Origin: Spirochaeta thermophila DSM 6192
GTDB lineage: Bacteria > Spirochaetota > Spirochaetia > Winmispirales > Winmispiraceae
NCBI RefSeq assembly: GCF_000147075.1
Contig: NC_014484.1
Span: 1,691,501 to 1,755,500 of the forward strand
Direction of reading: 5' to 3'
DNA: 64,000 nt
The notes beneath the pieces were generated by a model. It did no database searches and was not told where the DNA came from. It was given only the letters and a program-made list of their open reading frames with translations. Numbering within the stretch: position 1 is the stretch's first letter; each line of letters starts with the position of its first letter. Positions 1 to 11,381 of this stretch are shown here, piece by piece. A program made the position numbers and the translations under genes.

Positions 1-3000
1 TGAGCACCACCCGCTCCCTGTCCCTGCGGGTGTAGGGCCGCGGGAAGGGTCTGCCCAGCGGCCGGCTGACCCTCCCCATGCCCCGCGTCCGGCGCTGCCG
101 CACGCTCTCCACGAACGACTTCACCCTGATGGAGAGCGGGCCGGGGTTGTCGCCCTCGTCGAGTTTGACGATGAGCATCTCCTTGTCCGAGGTTTCGTGG
201 AGGATACGCTGCATCTCATCGCTTATGATGGCGTCGTGCCCGCAGCCGAAGCTCACGATCTGTACGAGCTCGATCTGGGGGTGCTTTCCCGCCCAGAGCG
301 CGCTCGCGAGCATGCGTGTGTGGAACGGGTTGTAGCTGTCCATCCGCGCCCGCTCCACCTCCTGCTCCTCCAGCTCCTCCACCGCATCCGGCGTGAGCAC
401 CGGCACCCCCTCCCGTACGAACAGCCTACCAAGCCCGTGGTTCACCAGGCCGTCCGCGTGGTAGGGCCGCGACGCCACCAGCACCGCCCACCGCCGCTCG
501 TCCTCCCTAAGCCACGCGAGCACCCGCCTCCCCTCCTCCCGCATCCGCGCCCTGAACGCCCCCAACATCTCCTCGCCCCTCCGCACCGCCTCCCGCGCCG
601 CCGCCTCGTCCACCCCCCACTCCTCCACCAGGAACCGCACCGTTTGCCGGGCCCGGAGCCGCTCGTTGAAGAAGTGGAACGCCGGGTGATCGAAGGCCAC
701 CCCGTACCGCCGCCCCGTATCCTCGTGCTTCGCCACCACCATGGGGTAGCCCTGCACCACGGGACACACCTCCGAACCCTGTGCCCGGCGGTTCTCCTTC
801 GGGACCCGTATCATCATGGGCATGAAGATGCGCTCAGCCCCCTGCGCCACCAGATCCAGCACGTGCCCGTGCGCCAGCTTGGCCGGGAAGCACACCGTAT
901 CCGACGGCACCCCCGCAAGCCCGCGCTCGAACAGGGCGTAGGAGCTCGGCCGCGAGACCACCACCCTGAACCCCAGCGCCCCGAACACCCCCACCCAGTA
1001 CGGCAGGCTGTTCCAGAACTCCAGGACCCGCGGGATCCCCACCACCATCGCCCGCCCCCTCACCCCCACCCCCGGCGCAGACCCGTCCCACACCACCGGC
1101 CCCTCGTACGGCCGGGCCAGGAGCGCGGCGTGCAGCTCCAGCGTGTTCGGCACCCCCCGCTCCCTGCGGGAGGCCTCCCGCACCCTGCTCCGCACCACCG
1201 GATCCTCCGGGTCGCCCAGCACCGCACCCCGCTCGCACCGGTTGCCGGTCACGAAGTACTCCCCGTTCGAGAACCGCACCACCGTCCGCCTGCAGCTGTT
1301 GGCGCAGAACGGACACACGAGCCCCGGCTCCTTCTCGAACGAGAACTCCTCCAGCCGGTCCAGATCCCAGAACCCGCTCACAAAGCTCCCCTCCTCCCGC
1401 TCCCGCCGCTCCACGTACTCCTTGACAAGCAGGGCAATCCCCCACGCCCCCATCTCCCCCGCGAGCGCCGGCCTGCGGGGGATCTTCCCGGTGTAGAGCT
1501 CGAAGGCCCGCAGCACCGCATCGTTCTTGAACGTCCCCCCCTGCACGAGCACGTGATCCCCGAGCAGGTCGAAGTTGCGCACCCGCACCACCTTGGTGAA
1601 CACGTTTTCGATGATCGACATGCATAGCCCTGCGAGGATATCGTCCACTCCCTTGCCGTTCTTCTGCTCGGTGATGATGGAGCTATTCATGAACACCGTG
1701 CACCGCGAGCCGAGCCGAGACGGCCTGCGCGCCCTGAAAGCCAGAGGCGCGATCATGTCGAGGGGGATCCCCAGCGACCGGGCATACGTCTCGAGGAACG
1801 AGCCGCACCCCGCCGAGCAGGCCTCGTTCAGGGTGATGGCCGAGATGACCCCATCGTGGAGCCAGATGGCCTTCATGTCCTGCCCGCCTATGTCGAGGAT
1901 GAACGAGACCTCGGGATCCACCTCGCGGGCCGCCCGCGCGTGCGCCACGGTCTCCACGGTGTGGTAGTCGGCGCCGAAGGCCTTTGCAAAGAGCAACTCG
2001 CCGTACCCGGTGGTCCCCGCCCCCTTCACCCTGAGGTTCACCCCCTCCTTCCGGTAGGTCTCGCGCATGCGGATGAGGGCATCGCGAAGGATGAGGAGCG
2101 GATCCCCACGGTTAGGGGCATAGAACAGGTTCACCACCCTCCCCTCGGTGTCGAGGAGCACGAACTTGGTGGTGGTGGACCCCGCATCGATCCCCAGGTA
2201 CACCTCGAGCTCGGTGCCAGGCGCGACCACAGGAGGCCGGAACTCCTCCCGTCTGTGGCGGGCGAAGAAGGCCTCCTCCTCTTCGGGCGAGGCGAAGAAG
2301 ACCCTCCCCTCACCTGCAGAGGCCCCACCTTCCGCCACCCGCTCCGCGAGCCGCTCGAGCGACCTGCCGCGCTCGTACCGACTCTCCTCCTCGCCGAAGA
2401 GCGCCACCCCTGCGAGCGCAGCCCCCATGGCCACGAAGACCTCAGGCCGGGAGGGCACCACCACCTCATCGGACCCCAGCCCCAGCCGCTCCGCGAAGAC
2501 TCGCACGAGCGTGGGATTGAAGGTGCACGGTCCCCCCTCGAAGATGACCGGCCCGCGTATCTCCATCCCCTGGGCCAACCCCCCTATGGTCTGCTTGGCG
2601 ATCGCATGGAAGGTGGAGAAGGCGATGTCCTCACGGGAGACCCCCTGGTTGAGAAGGGGCTGGATGTCGGTCTTGGCAAACACCCCACACCTGCCCGAGA
2701 TATCGTAGACCGTGCGGCCCGCCGCTGCATAGCGCTCGAACTCCTCTATGGAGATCCCGAGGAGCTCGGCCACCTGGTCGATGAAGGCACCCGTGCCCCC
2801 CGCACAGCTCCCGTTCATCCGCATGTCCGAGGCCACGAGCTGACCCGTGCGCTCGTCCCGGGTGAAGAAGATCACCTTGGCGTCCTGCCCCCCCAGCTCT
2901 ATCGCCACCCGCACGTGGGAGTACCAGATACGCACCGCCACCGCGTTGGCCACCACCTCCTGCACGAAGAAGGCCCCCAACGCCCGGGCGATCCCCTCCC

Positions 3001-3205
3001 CTCCCGATCCGCACACGCTCACCCTCAAGGACACGCCGGGAAACCGCGCCTCCACCTCTTCGAGCAGCTCGAGACTGCACCTCCCCTGCTCTGCCTGGTG
3101 CCGCCTGTAGCGGGCGTGCAGCACCTCGTGCGAATCGGGATCGAGCACCACGGCCTTCACCGTGGTCGACCCCACATCCAGCCCCACCAGCAGCTCGCGA
3201 TCCAT
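1..3205 (-). CDS. Long-form acyl-CoA dehydratase activase (BadF/BadG/HgdC-type ATPase), C-terminus cut by window edge
   Basis: A reading frame of about 1,068 codons starts at an ATG at 3205, preceded by GGAAAGGGG, and is still open at the window edge. Two ASKHA-type ATPase domains lie in tandem: the first opens with GLDVGSTTVK (residues 8-17) and carries GGQDAKV and NGSCAGGTGAF; the second opens near residue 338 with GIDAGSTTTK and carries GGQDMKA and NEACSAGCGSF. From about residue 615 a DUF2229/CoA-dehydratase-like region follows, with CPFCANSC near 628. The family couples ATP hydrolysis to one-electron reduction of 2-hydroxyacyl-CoA dehydratases or benzoyl-CoA-type reductases through a [4Fe-4S] cluster. 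The long fused form is common in anaerobes, but its substrate is generally unknown, so I assign none. No dehydratase subunit gene is visible nearby. Confidence 0.88.
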   Translation of the reverse strand, partial: MDRELLVGLDVGSTTVKAVVLDPDSHEVLHARYRRHQAEQGRCSLELLEEVEARFPGVSLRVSVCGSGGEGIARALGAFFVQEVVANAVAVRIWYSHVRVAIELGGQDAKVIFFTRDERTGQLVASDMRMNGSCAGGTGAFIDQVAELLGISIEEFERYAAAGRTVYDISGRCGVFAKTDIQPLLNQGVSREDIAFSTFHAIAKQTIGGLAQGMEIRGPVIFEGGPCTFNPTLVRVFAERLGLGSDEVVVPSRPEVFVAMGAALAGVALFGEEESRYERGRSLERLAERVAEGGASAGEGRVFFASPEEEEAFFARHRREEFRPPVVAPGTELEVYLGIDAGSTTTKFVLLDTEGRVVNLFYAPNRGDPLLILRDALIRMRETYRKEGVNLRVKGAGTTGYGELLFAKAFGADYHTVETVAHARAAREVDPEVSFILDIGGQDMKAIWLHDGVISAITLNEACSAGCGSFLETYARSLGIPLDMIAPLAFRARRPSRLGSRCTVFMNSSIITEQKNGKGVDDILAGLCMSIIENVFTKVVRVRNFDLLGDHVLVQGGTFKNDAVLRAFELYTGKIPRRPALAGEMGAWGIALLVKEYVERREREEGSFVSGFWDLDRLEEFSFEKEPGLVCPFCANSCRRTVVRFSNGEYFVTGNRCERGAVLGDPEDPVVRSRVREASRRERGVPNTLELHAALLARPYEGPVVWDGSAPGVGVRGRAMVVGIPRVLEFWNSLPYWVGVFGALGFRVVVSRPSSYALFERGLAGVPSDTVCFPAKLAHGHVLDLVAQGAERIFMPMMIRVPKENRRAQGSEVCPVVQGYPMVVAKHEDTGRRYGVAFDHPAFHFFNERLRARQTVRFLVEEWGVDEAAAREAVRRGEEMLGAFRARMREEGRRVLAWLREDERRWAVLVASRPYHADGLVNHGLGRLFVREGVPVLTPDAVEELEEQEVERARMDSYNPFHTRMLASALWAGKHPQIELVQIVSFGCGHDAIISDEMQRILHETSDKEMLIVKLDEGDNPGPLSIRVKSFVESVRQRRTRGMGRVSRPLGRPFPRPYTRRDRERVVL

Positions 3206-3349
3206 AGAAACACCCCTTTCCTTCATCCTATACAAAAGGCACGAAAGAGGGAAGAGCGTAGCAGAGCCCTCCTGAGATGACATGTTGACGAGACGGCCTT
3301 CTTCCCCGCTATTGCCGGAACCCACCGGATACACTCCTCGATGTTCAGA

Positions 3350-3378
3350 TTGACAGAGCCGCCCGGATCACAGAGAAT
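3350..3378 (+). promoter_or_regulatory. Candidate sigma-70 promoter for the first MntA/HepT pair
   Basis: TTGACA at 3350-3355 is a perfect -35 box. It is followed after 17 bases by GAGAAT at 3373-3378, a weak -10. The start codon of the nucleotidyltransferase gene lies 34 bases further on. The -35 and the spacing are good and the -10 is poor. Confidence 0.4.
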
Positions 3379-3412
3379 GTAGTTAGAGAAGACTAGAGAA
3401 GGGCTGGAACAC

Positions 3413-3703
3413 ATGAGACCTCGAGAGATCCTTCATGCGAAAAAATCACTTATCCTTCGGATCTGTGAATCCTACGGGGTTTCCAACGTCCGGGTATTCG
3501 GCTCAGTCGCCCGCGGGGAGGCCACTGAGGCCAGCGATATCGATCTCCTTGTGGAATTCACACAGCCCGTCTCGCTCCTCGATCACGCCCAACTTGTGCG
3601 GGACCTGGAAAGGATCACAGGATGCAAGGTCGATGTGGTAAGCGATAAGGGGATAAAACCTCGCATCCGCGAAAGGATTCTCAAAGAGGCCAGACCCTTA
3701 TGA
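3413..3703 (+). CDS. mntA: MntA-type minimal nucleotidyltransferase (antitoxin of a MNT/HEPN pair)
   Basis: A 96-residue protein with the signature GSX10DXD of the minimal nucleotidyltransferases (GSVARGEATEASDID, about residues 30-44), which binds the metal ion and NTP. In characterised MntA/HepT systems the MNT protein transfers AMP to a tyrosine of the HEPN RNase and so silences it. The gene overlaps the HEPN gene by the four bases ATGA (3700-3703), which suggests translational coupling. The length is normal for the family and the motif is intact, so the enzyme should be active. That it is an antitoxin is inferred from its partner and from family knowledge. Confidence 0.9.
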   Translation: MRPREILHAKKSLILRICESYGVSNVRVFGSVARGEATEASDIDLLVEFTQPVSLLDHAQLVRDLERITGCKVDVVSDKGIKPRIRERILKEARPL

Positions 3704-4032
3704 GGGACTCCCGAGAGTACCTTCGTGATATGTTGGATGCCATATCCAAGATAGAGCGACATAGGGGAAAAGGATATGAGGCATTTAAAGAAAACGAGCT
3801 CATTCAGGTATGGATGCTCTATCACCTGCAAATCATTGGAGAGGCCGCTGCACGGGTGGACAAAGACCTCCGGGCACGCACCCCTTTTATCCCATGGGAG
3901 AAGATAGTGGGCATGAGGAACCTCCTCGTACACGAATATTTTGGAATAGATCTCGACGAAGTATGGTACACGGTGGAGCATGATATCCCCTCGTTGAAGG
4001 CATCCCTCGAGAGACTTCTGGACGAACGGTAA
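3700..4032 (+). CDS. hepT: HepT-like HEPN ribonuclease toxin (DUF86)
   Basis: A 110-residue all-helical protein of the DUF86/HepT family. The catalytic RX4HXY motif is present as RNLLVHEY (about residues 72-79); its Arg and His form the RNase site and its Tyr is the residue AMPylated by MntA in studied systems. The preceding GEAA and the following FGIDLDEVW are typical of the family. The gene starts within the ATGA overlap with the nucleotidyltransferase gene and has no spacing of its own. The pair is best read as a complete type VII-like toxin-antitoxin module. Confidence 0.9.
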   Translation: MRDSREYLRDMLDAISKIERHRGKGYEAFKENELIQVWMLYHLQIIGEAAARVDKDLRARTPFIPWEKIVGMRNLLVHEYFGIDLDEVWYTVEHDIPSLKASLERLLDER

Positions 4033-4091
4033 GACAGAGAGTCTCCCCATCTCCACTCGCCGGATCGTTCACCAGACCGTAAGGAGGCAGC

Positions 4092-4679
4092 ATGAACCTG
4101 TGGGCCACCATGATCACCCTTCTTCTCATCATGGATCCGTTCGGCAACATCCCTGCCTTTCTCGCCGTGCTCAAAAACTACACATCCGAACAGCGGAGAC
4201 GCATCATCATCCGAGAAATGTTCATCGCCCTGGCGGTGCTCCTCATCTTCCTCCTCTCGGGCAACCTCATCCTCGACGCCATGCAGATAAAAAAGCCCGC
4301 CCTCGGGATCGCAGGCGGGGTGGTGCTCTTCTTCATCGCCATCCGCATGATCTTCCCCGGCACCGGCTCCTATACCGAGGAGGAGTCGGAACCGCTCATC
4401 GTGCCCCTCGCCGTGCCCTTCATCGCAGGACCGTCGGCCATCGCCATGATCACCCTGCTCTCCACCCGCTACCCGGCCCACAGGCTCGAGCTCGGCCTGG
4501 CCCTCGGGGGAGCGTGGCTGGTGAGCGTGCTCGTGCTCCTCGGCTCGGAGCTCTTCCAGCGCCTCCTGGGAAAGAACGGACTGGAGGCCGTCGAGCGCCT
4601 CATGGGCATGCTCCTCACCGCCATGGCGGCCCAGATGCTCCTCGACGGGATCCGCGACTACCTCGCCCTCGCGGGATAG
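4092..4679 (+). CDS. MarC-family integral membrane protein
   Basis: A 195-residue, very hydrophobic protein with about six membrane segments (around residues 5-22, 40-60, 70-88, 105-125, 137-157 and 165-185). It contains the family stretches LLLIMDPFGNIPAFLAVL near the N-terminus and PLAVPFIAGPSAIAMI in the middle. MarC proteins lie in the inner membrane; despite the name no role in multiple antibiotic resistance has held up, and their substrate is unknown. The start ATG has a strong ribosome site (AAGGAGGCAGC). The gene stands 59 bases after hepT and could be cotranscribed with it. Confidence 0.88.
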   Translation: MNLWATMITLLLIMDPFGNIPAFLAVLKNYTSEQRRRIIIREMFIALAVLLIFLLSGNLILDAMQIKKPALGIAGGVVLFFIAIRMIFPGTGSYTEEESEPLIVPLAVPFIAGPSAIAMITLLSTRYPAHRLELGLALGGAWLVSVLVLLGSELFQRLLGKNGLEAVERLMGMLLTAMAAQMLLDGIRDYLALAG

Positions 4680-4962
4680 GGGGCGGCTACCCGGCTTCAT
4701 CCAGGAGCCGCACCGCCTCCTCCACAAGGGAGGCAAGACGCCCTCACGAATACTCCAACAAAGGTCGCACGTTCCAAGGGCTTCACACCATACTCATTCA
4801 CATGGGGGAAAGGTCGCCCCCCGTTCATCCACTCCTTACGTGGAGAGTTCCCGGGTAAGAACGTGTAAAGAAGAAAAGTGATTACCCCTCTCGAGGGAGC
4901 CCTCCAGTAACCAGTAAGGAGGAGTACACAAGGATCACCTATGCGCTTATTCATCTCATATG

Positions 4963-5304
4963 CTACACCACCCTCACTCCTCCCTCTATCATTCTCTCCA
5001 CCACGTCGTTCACCTGCTCGTATTCGCTTCGTGCATAGACGTGGGGTTCCAGGCCTCTGAGGGGGATACTCCTCTTCACCAGTGTGTACGCATCTTGCCG
5101 AGGGGGGTCTTGGTAGACCACGAGAAGATCGATATCGCTGAAAGCAGTATTCGTCCCCTTTGCGTAGGACCCAAAGAGCACTACGGATAGCACCGGCAGC
5201 GCCTCTCTCAATAGAGGGAGGGATGCTCGTATGTGGTGGAGCACCTCCTCTCTACTGTACCGAGGATAAAAGACCTTTACAGTACTCGAAGATTTCCTGG
5301 GCAT
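4963..5304 (-). CDS. Minimal nucleotidyltransferase of the second HEPN/MNT pair
   Basis: A 113-residue protein with an intact GSX10DXD motif (GSYAKGTNTAFSDID, about residues 46-60). It belongs to a different MNT subfamily from the one at 3413 and lies downstream of its HEPN partner rather than upstream, overlapping it by 53 bases in another frame. AAAGGATG lies upstream of the ATG at a workable distance. The likely role is antitoxin or modifier of the upstream HEPN protein. The mode of action of pairs with this architecture is less established than for MntA/HepT. Confidence 0.85.
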   Translation of the reverse strand: MPRKSSSTVKVFYPRYSREEVLHHIRASLPLLREALPVLSVVLFGSYAKGTNTAFSDIDLLVVYQDPPRQDAYTLVKRSIPLRGLEPHVYARSEYEQVNDVVERMIEGGVRVV

Positions 5305-5647
5305 AGGTGATCATCCTTTCGGCTTCCAGCCTCGAGTATCGGGTCCTGGGAGAACCAGAGGGGAGGGCATCGGGATACCGTGTGGGGATGTAGGCCTTGT
5401 CGAGCTCGAGTGCCATCTCGATGAGCCTCTCAGGCACTTCATAGGAGCCACTCAGTTCCTCCAATAAATCGAACACCGAATGGCCCCACGCTTCGGCTCC
5501 TATCTTCTGAAACACTGCCTTCACGGCCTTCTCAGCAGCCTGCTGAGAGGAAAAACAGGCCCAGTTGTAGAACCCTTTCTCCAGATCATGACGCGCGTGT
5601 TCGAGATCTCCTTCTGCTGCGTCAATCCAGTCTTGGCTCCGTTCCAC
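5252..5647 (-). CDS. HEPN-domain protein (PF05168 type) paired with the downstream MNT
   Basis: A 131-residue helical protein with the HEPN-family landmarks FYNWACFSSQQAAEKAVKA (about residues 26-44) and a late AYIPTRYPDALPSG. It has no RX4HXY motif like that of HepT, so RNase activity cannot be assumed. I place the start at the GTG at 5647 rather than the GTG at 5656 for two reasons: AAAGGAG then stands about ten bases away, and the related HEPN relic at 34396 begins with an ATG at exactly this position. The gene overlaps the MNT gene by 53 bases. A candidate promoter lies just upstream. Confidence 0.85.
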   Translation of the reverse strand: MERSQDWIDAAEGDLEHARHDLEKGFYNWACFSSQQAAEKAVKAVFQKIGAEAWGHSVFDLLEELSGSYEVPERLIEMALELDKAYIPTRYPDALPSGSPRTRYSRLEAERMITYAQEIFEYCKGLLSSVQ

Positions 5648-5670
5648 AGCCTGCACGCTCCTTTGACATT

Positions 5671-5699
5671 ACTTTACATCATTTTCCCTTGAGATGCAA
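5671..5699 (-). promoter_or_regulatory. Candidate promoter of the HEPN-MNT pair
   Basis: On the minus strand TTGCAT (5694-5699) is followed after 17 bases by TAAAGT (5671-5676), about 23 bases before the chosen GTG start. Both boxes match the sigma-70 consensus moderately. Confidence 0.45.
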
Positions 5700-5704
5700 A
5701 GCCT

Positions 5705-6020
5705 TCATCCCTCTCGGGCACCCTCAAGGTGGGGCGTTGAAAGTGAACTAGAGCTCGGAGGGGCAGGTCTCCCATCCCTGTGGGTGTATGGGTACGCCCA
5801 CCACAATGAGGCCTCCCGACTCATCCACATGGGCACCTCTCGATGCTCAGGATACCGATGAAGAAACGCCCTCAAGTGACGAAAGAGGTTCTCCACAAAG
5901 GTATCTGTTCCTTACCTCTTCCACTCATAGGGTAGCTCCGGATGTAGAAGAAGCGTCACTCCTTCCGCCACAGAAGCGCGGCGGGCATCCGAGGCGCAGG
6001 GGGCGTGTGCCCCGCGGGGC
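5705..6020. other. Stretch without a convincing gene
   Basis: Between the HEPN promoter and the DUF362 gene I find no gene I can support. A minus-strand frame of 63 codons (5705-5896) is rich in Arg, His and Trp (for example ENLFRHLRAFLHRY) and could be a decayed fragment. It lacks a ribosome site, and I recognise no family. Confidence 0.4.
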
Positions 6021-7136
6021 TCACCTTCCCGAGAAGGCGCGGTAGAGCCTGAGGAGGAGCGGCTCCTTGAGCTCGATGGCCTCGTGGGGACAGTTCTCGT
6101 GACAGCAGTAGCAGTAGATGCACCGGCTGTAGTCCCACACCGGCAGGCCGTCCATGGTGATGCACGAGACAGGGCAGACGCGAGCGCAGTAGCCGCACCG
6201 CCTGCACCGGTCTTCGATCACCCGGGGGCGGGAGCGCACCCAGCGGCTCGCGGCCATGCCGAGCCAGCCGGCAGGGCTGGAGCCGGGGAAGCGCATGGGG
6301 GCCTCGAGCAGGGGCGCGGCCTCTTCAGGGGCCTCGCCGGGGAGGGGGCCCACCAGACCCCGCTCCTGCGCGAACCGCAGGTGGAGGACCGACGAGGGGT
6401 CGAGGCCCACCGCCCTGCAGCAGGCGAGGTCGAGGGCGGGGGCGTCGGGGGAGAAGGCGAGAAAGGCGGTGCGGCGCGGGGTGCCGGTGGGGCCGGGGCC
6501 GGAGCCCTCCAGGGAGACCACCGCGTCCATGAGGGAGAAGAGGAGTTTGGGGGCGAGCGCGCTGTACAGGTCGAGGAGGAGGTGGGCGAAGGCGGAGGGG
6601 GTGGGGGCCTGGGCGTGGTACTGCTGCTTGATCCCGCCCGGCACACAGCCGTAGAGGTTTTTCACCGCACCGGTGTACCGCGTGAGCTGGTGGGCCTTGA
6701 GCTTGGGGAGGTTCACCACCCAGTCCACCTCCTCGATGAGCCCCGACACACGCACCCTCTCGAGCACCCTCCCCTGTGGCACCGGAAGATCCACCGCAGG
6801 CACATCCTCCAGGGGAAGCACCTTCACCGGATACCGGTGTGCGAGCTCACTCATCCCCGCCGCCTCGAGCGCCCGCGCCGTCCCCCTGTGGACCGGCATA
6901 CCGCTCGAATCCCCCACCCACACCCGGCACCCCATATCGAGAAGCACCCGCACCACCGCCTCCACCACCGCGGGGTTGGTGGTCACATGCCTCTCAGGAG
7001 GATACGCCCCCAGCACATTCGGCTTGAGCAACACCCGCTCCCCTCCCCTCACCCACCCCCCTACCCACCCCCGCACCACCCCCTCGATCGCCTCTATATC
7101 ATAGTCGGTGACACGGACAACCACTACATCACTCAT
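6021..7136 (-). CDS. DUF362 protein with C-terminal 2x[4Fe-4S] ferredoxin domain
   Basis: A 371-residue protein. Residues 1-300 form a DUF362 domain, seen in LLKPNVLG, TTNPAVVEAVV, GDSSG and VVNLPKLKAHQLTRYTGAVKN. A C-terminal ferredoxin domain follows, with two clusters of the CxxCxxCxxxC type (CRRCGYCARVC and CIYCYCCHENC, about residues 315-350). The family is found in anaerobes, and its redox partner and reaction are not established. I take the ATG at 7136, which follows AGAGGATCGT, rather than the in-frame ATG 33 bases upstream, which has no ribosome site. It stands alone and carries its own promoter. Confidence 0.85.
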   Translation of the reverse strand: MSDVVVVRVTDYDIEAIEGVVRGWVGGWVRGGERVLLKPNVLGAYPPERHVTTNPAVVEAVVRVLLDMGCRVWVGDSSGMPVHRGTARALEAAGMSELAHRYPVKVLPLEDVPAVDLPVPQGRVLERVRVSGLIEEVDWVVNLPKLKAHQLTRYTGAVKNLYGCVPGGIKQQYHAQAPTPSAFAHLLLDLYSALAPKLLFSLMDAVVSLEGSGPGPTGTPRRTAFLAFSPDAPALDLACCRAVGLDPSSVLHLRFAQERGLVGPLPGEAPEEAAPLLEAPMRFPGSSPAGWLGMAASRWVRSRPRVIEDRCRRCGYCARVCPVSCITMDGLPVWDYSRCIYCYCCHENCPHEAIELKEPLLLRLYRAFSGR

Positions 7137-7171
7137 ACGATCCTCTCTTAGAGGGTCCCCTTTCACCATTT

Positions 7172-7200
7172 TTTATAGTGTATAAGGGAAAATCCAACAA
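7172..7200 (-). promoter_or_regulatory. Candidate promoter of the DUF362 gene
   Basis: On the minus strand TTGTTG (7195-7200), a 17-base spacer and TATAAA (7172-7177) lie about 35 bases before the start codon, in an AT-rich gap. Confidence 0.45.
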
Positions 7201-7281
7201 ATCTCCATCCGCAGACAGCCCGCTTCGTATTGGAACCCCATGGAAAGTTGATCGGGAAAATCCCATACTCCTCGCAGGGGA

Positions 7282-8157
7282 TCACAATTGGAGCTCAAGA
7301 ATCTTATGGGCGGGCTTCCGCTTTTCCTTAGGAGGCAGCTTCCAATAATTTCCGTACATTTTCTCTAGATACAGATCCCACTCTTTTATCGCAAAGAATT
7401 TGCCGTCTTCAAACGAGATCTCTTCTACCTCGAAAAAGATGCGCATAGGAAAGGGGGGCCTCCTGAAGAGCGGAATCTCAGCGTAGTCCGCATAGGTATA
7501 CCCCTCTCGTCCTCCCGAATTATGACGTATCCGGACGTAGGTGTCCATCTTATTGATTCTGTACAAACCCAGGAGCCGAGCCAAAGGAAACAAAAGGAGC
7601 CTGAACATCCTTGCATATCTTCGAGAAGGAGCACAACAACTTTCCAGCGTATAAGACCGCCTCAATGCATGCAATATTCGCTTGGCGATATTATCCATCA
7701 CCATGACACTGAAACGGGAAGCCGCTCTATCGACTGGGAAGATATCGATATAGACACCTTTCGTGATGGGCAACTCACTCATTCCAAGCTCTACAAGAAA
7801 GGTGGTACTATCTACAAGCTTTGTGAAATATCCCACCGAGTAGGGCTCAGTACGATAGTTCTGGATTACCACGTGCGGAGACAGATGGGCGGGAGCTTCC
7901 CTCAGAAATCGCTCGTATTCCTCTCTCACCATCATCACATCGATATCGTCGTCCCACGGTATGTATCCTCTATGGCGAACGGCTCCGAGAAGGGTTCCGG
8001 AACTCAAACTGTAAGGGATACCCAGGATCCTGCATACCCTATCGAATTCTTTGAGCAGTTCGAGCTGTTTCCTCTTGAGGGTGGAAAGCACCTCCTCTGT
8101 GGGCTCCTTCACCTTCCGGAAGGAAACCAGCGCTCTCGGCAACCTTACTCTAATCAA
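7282..8157 (-). CDS. licD: LicD-family phosphotransferase, probable transferase of the phosphonate group
   Basis: A 291-residue LicD-family protein. The catalytic, metal-binding core GTLLGAVRHRGYIPWDDDID lies at about residues 54-73 and is complete. LicD enzymes move phosphocholine from CDP-choline, or other phospho-alcohols, onto surface glycans. Here the gene is the last of the run that begins with pepM, so CMP-aminoethylphosphonate made by the PntC domain is a plausible donor; this is inference. The start is a TTG at 8157 preceded by GGGAGG at a spacing of about eight, since no ATG fits. The gap of about 250 bases upstream is AT-rich and shows no promoter that convinces me. Confidence 0.85.
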   Translation of the reverse strand: MIRVRLPRALVSFRKVKEPTEEVLSTLKRKQLELLKEFDRVCRILGIPYSLSSGTLLGAVRHRGYIPWDDDIDVMMVREEYERFLREAPAHLSPHVVIQNYRTEPYSVGYFTKLVDSTTFLVELGMSELPITKGVYIDIFPVDRAASRFSVMVMDNIAKRILHALRRSYTLESCCAPSRRYARMFRLLLFPLARLLGLYRINKMDTYVRIRHNSGGREGYTYADYAEIPLFRRPPFPMRIFFEVEEISFEDGKFFAIKEWDLYLEKMYGNYWKLPPKEKRKPAHKILELQL

Positions 8158-8409
8158 AATGGAGCCTCCCGACGCTCAGCGCACTACGGACTCTATCCGA
8201 ATCTCAACACCTTAACATTATTCTAACAAAAAAGAAAGTCTCATTCTTCCCAATACCACATGAACACCGATCCGAACCAAAGAAATTCGAGAAGGAAATC
8301 CACAACCGGGGCCTCAAAGCCCCTCATCAGTTATTCATGTCACTCCCGAATGCTGCTCCATCGGATTGAAGAGAGGCTACAGAAAGCATCCGTCATCCGC
8401 CGGTCAAGA

Positions 8410-11377
<2,968 letters not shown>

Positions 11378-11381
<4 letters not shown>

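Noticed and set aside
197-3280. Two long plus-strand frames (476 and 474 codons)
   Set aside because: They are antisense to the dehydratase activase, whose motifs are clear on the minus strand; the plus-strand products have no recognisable domain and biased composition.
4697-4954. Minus-strand frame of 85 codons after MarC
   Set aside because: No ribosome site, no recognisable motif and mixed composition. The 283-base gap holds nothing else I can support.
4780-5835. Short similar strings (CTCATNCACATGG) at 4793, 5819 and near 34260 as a possible repeat element
   Set aside because: The shared stretch is only about 13 bases, the flanks differ and the orientations are mixed. Chance is a sufficient explanation.
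8310-8325. GGGGC/GCCCC hairpin downstream of pntC
   Set aside because: A five-pair stem without a T-run on either strand is not enough for a terminator call, and licD may be cotranscribed through it.
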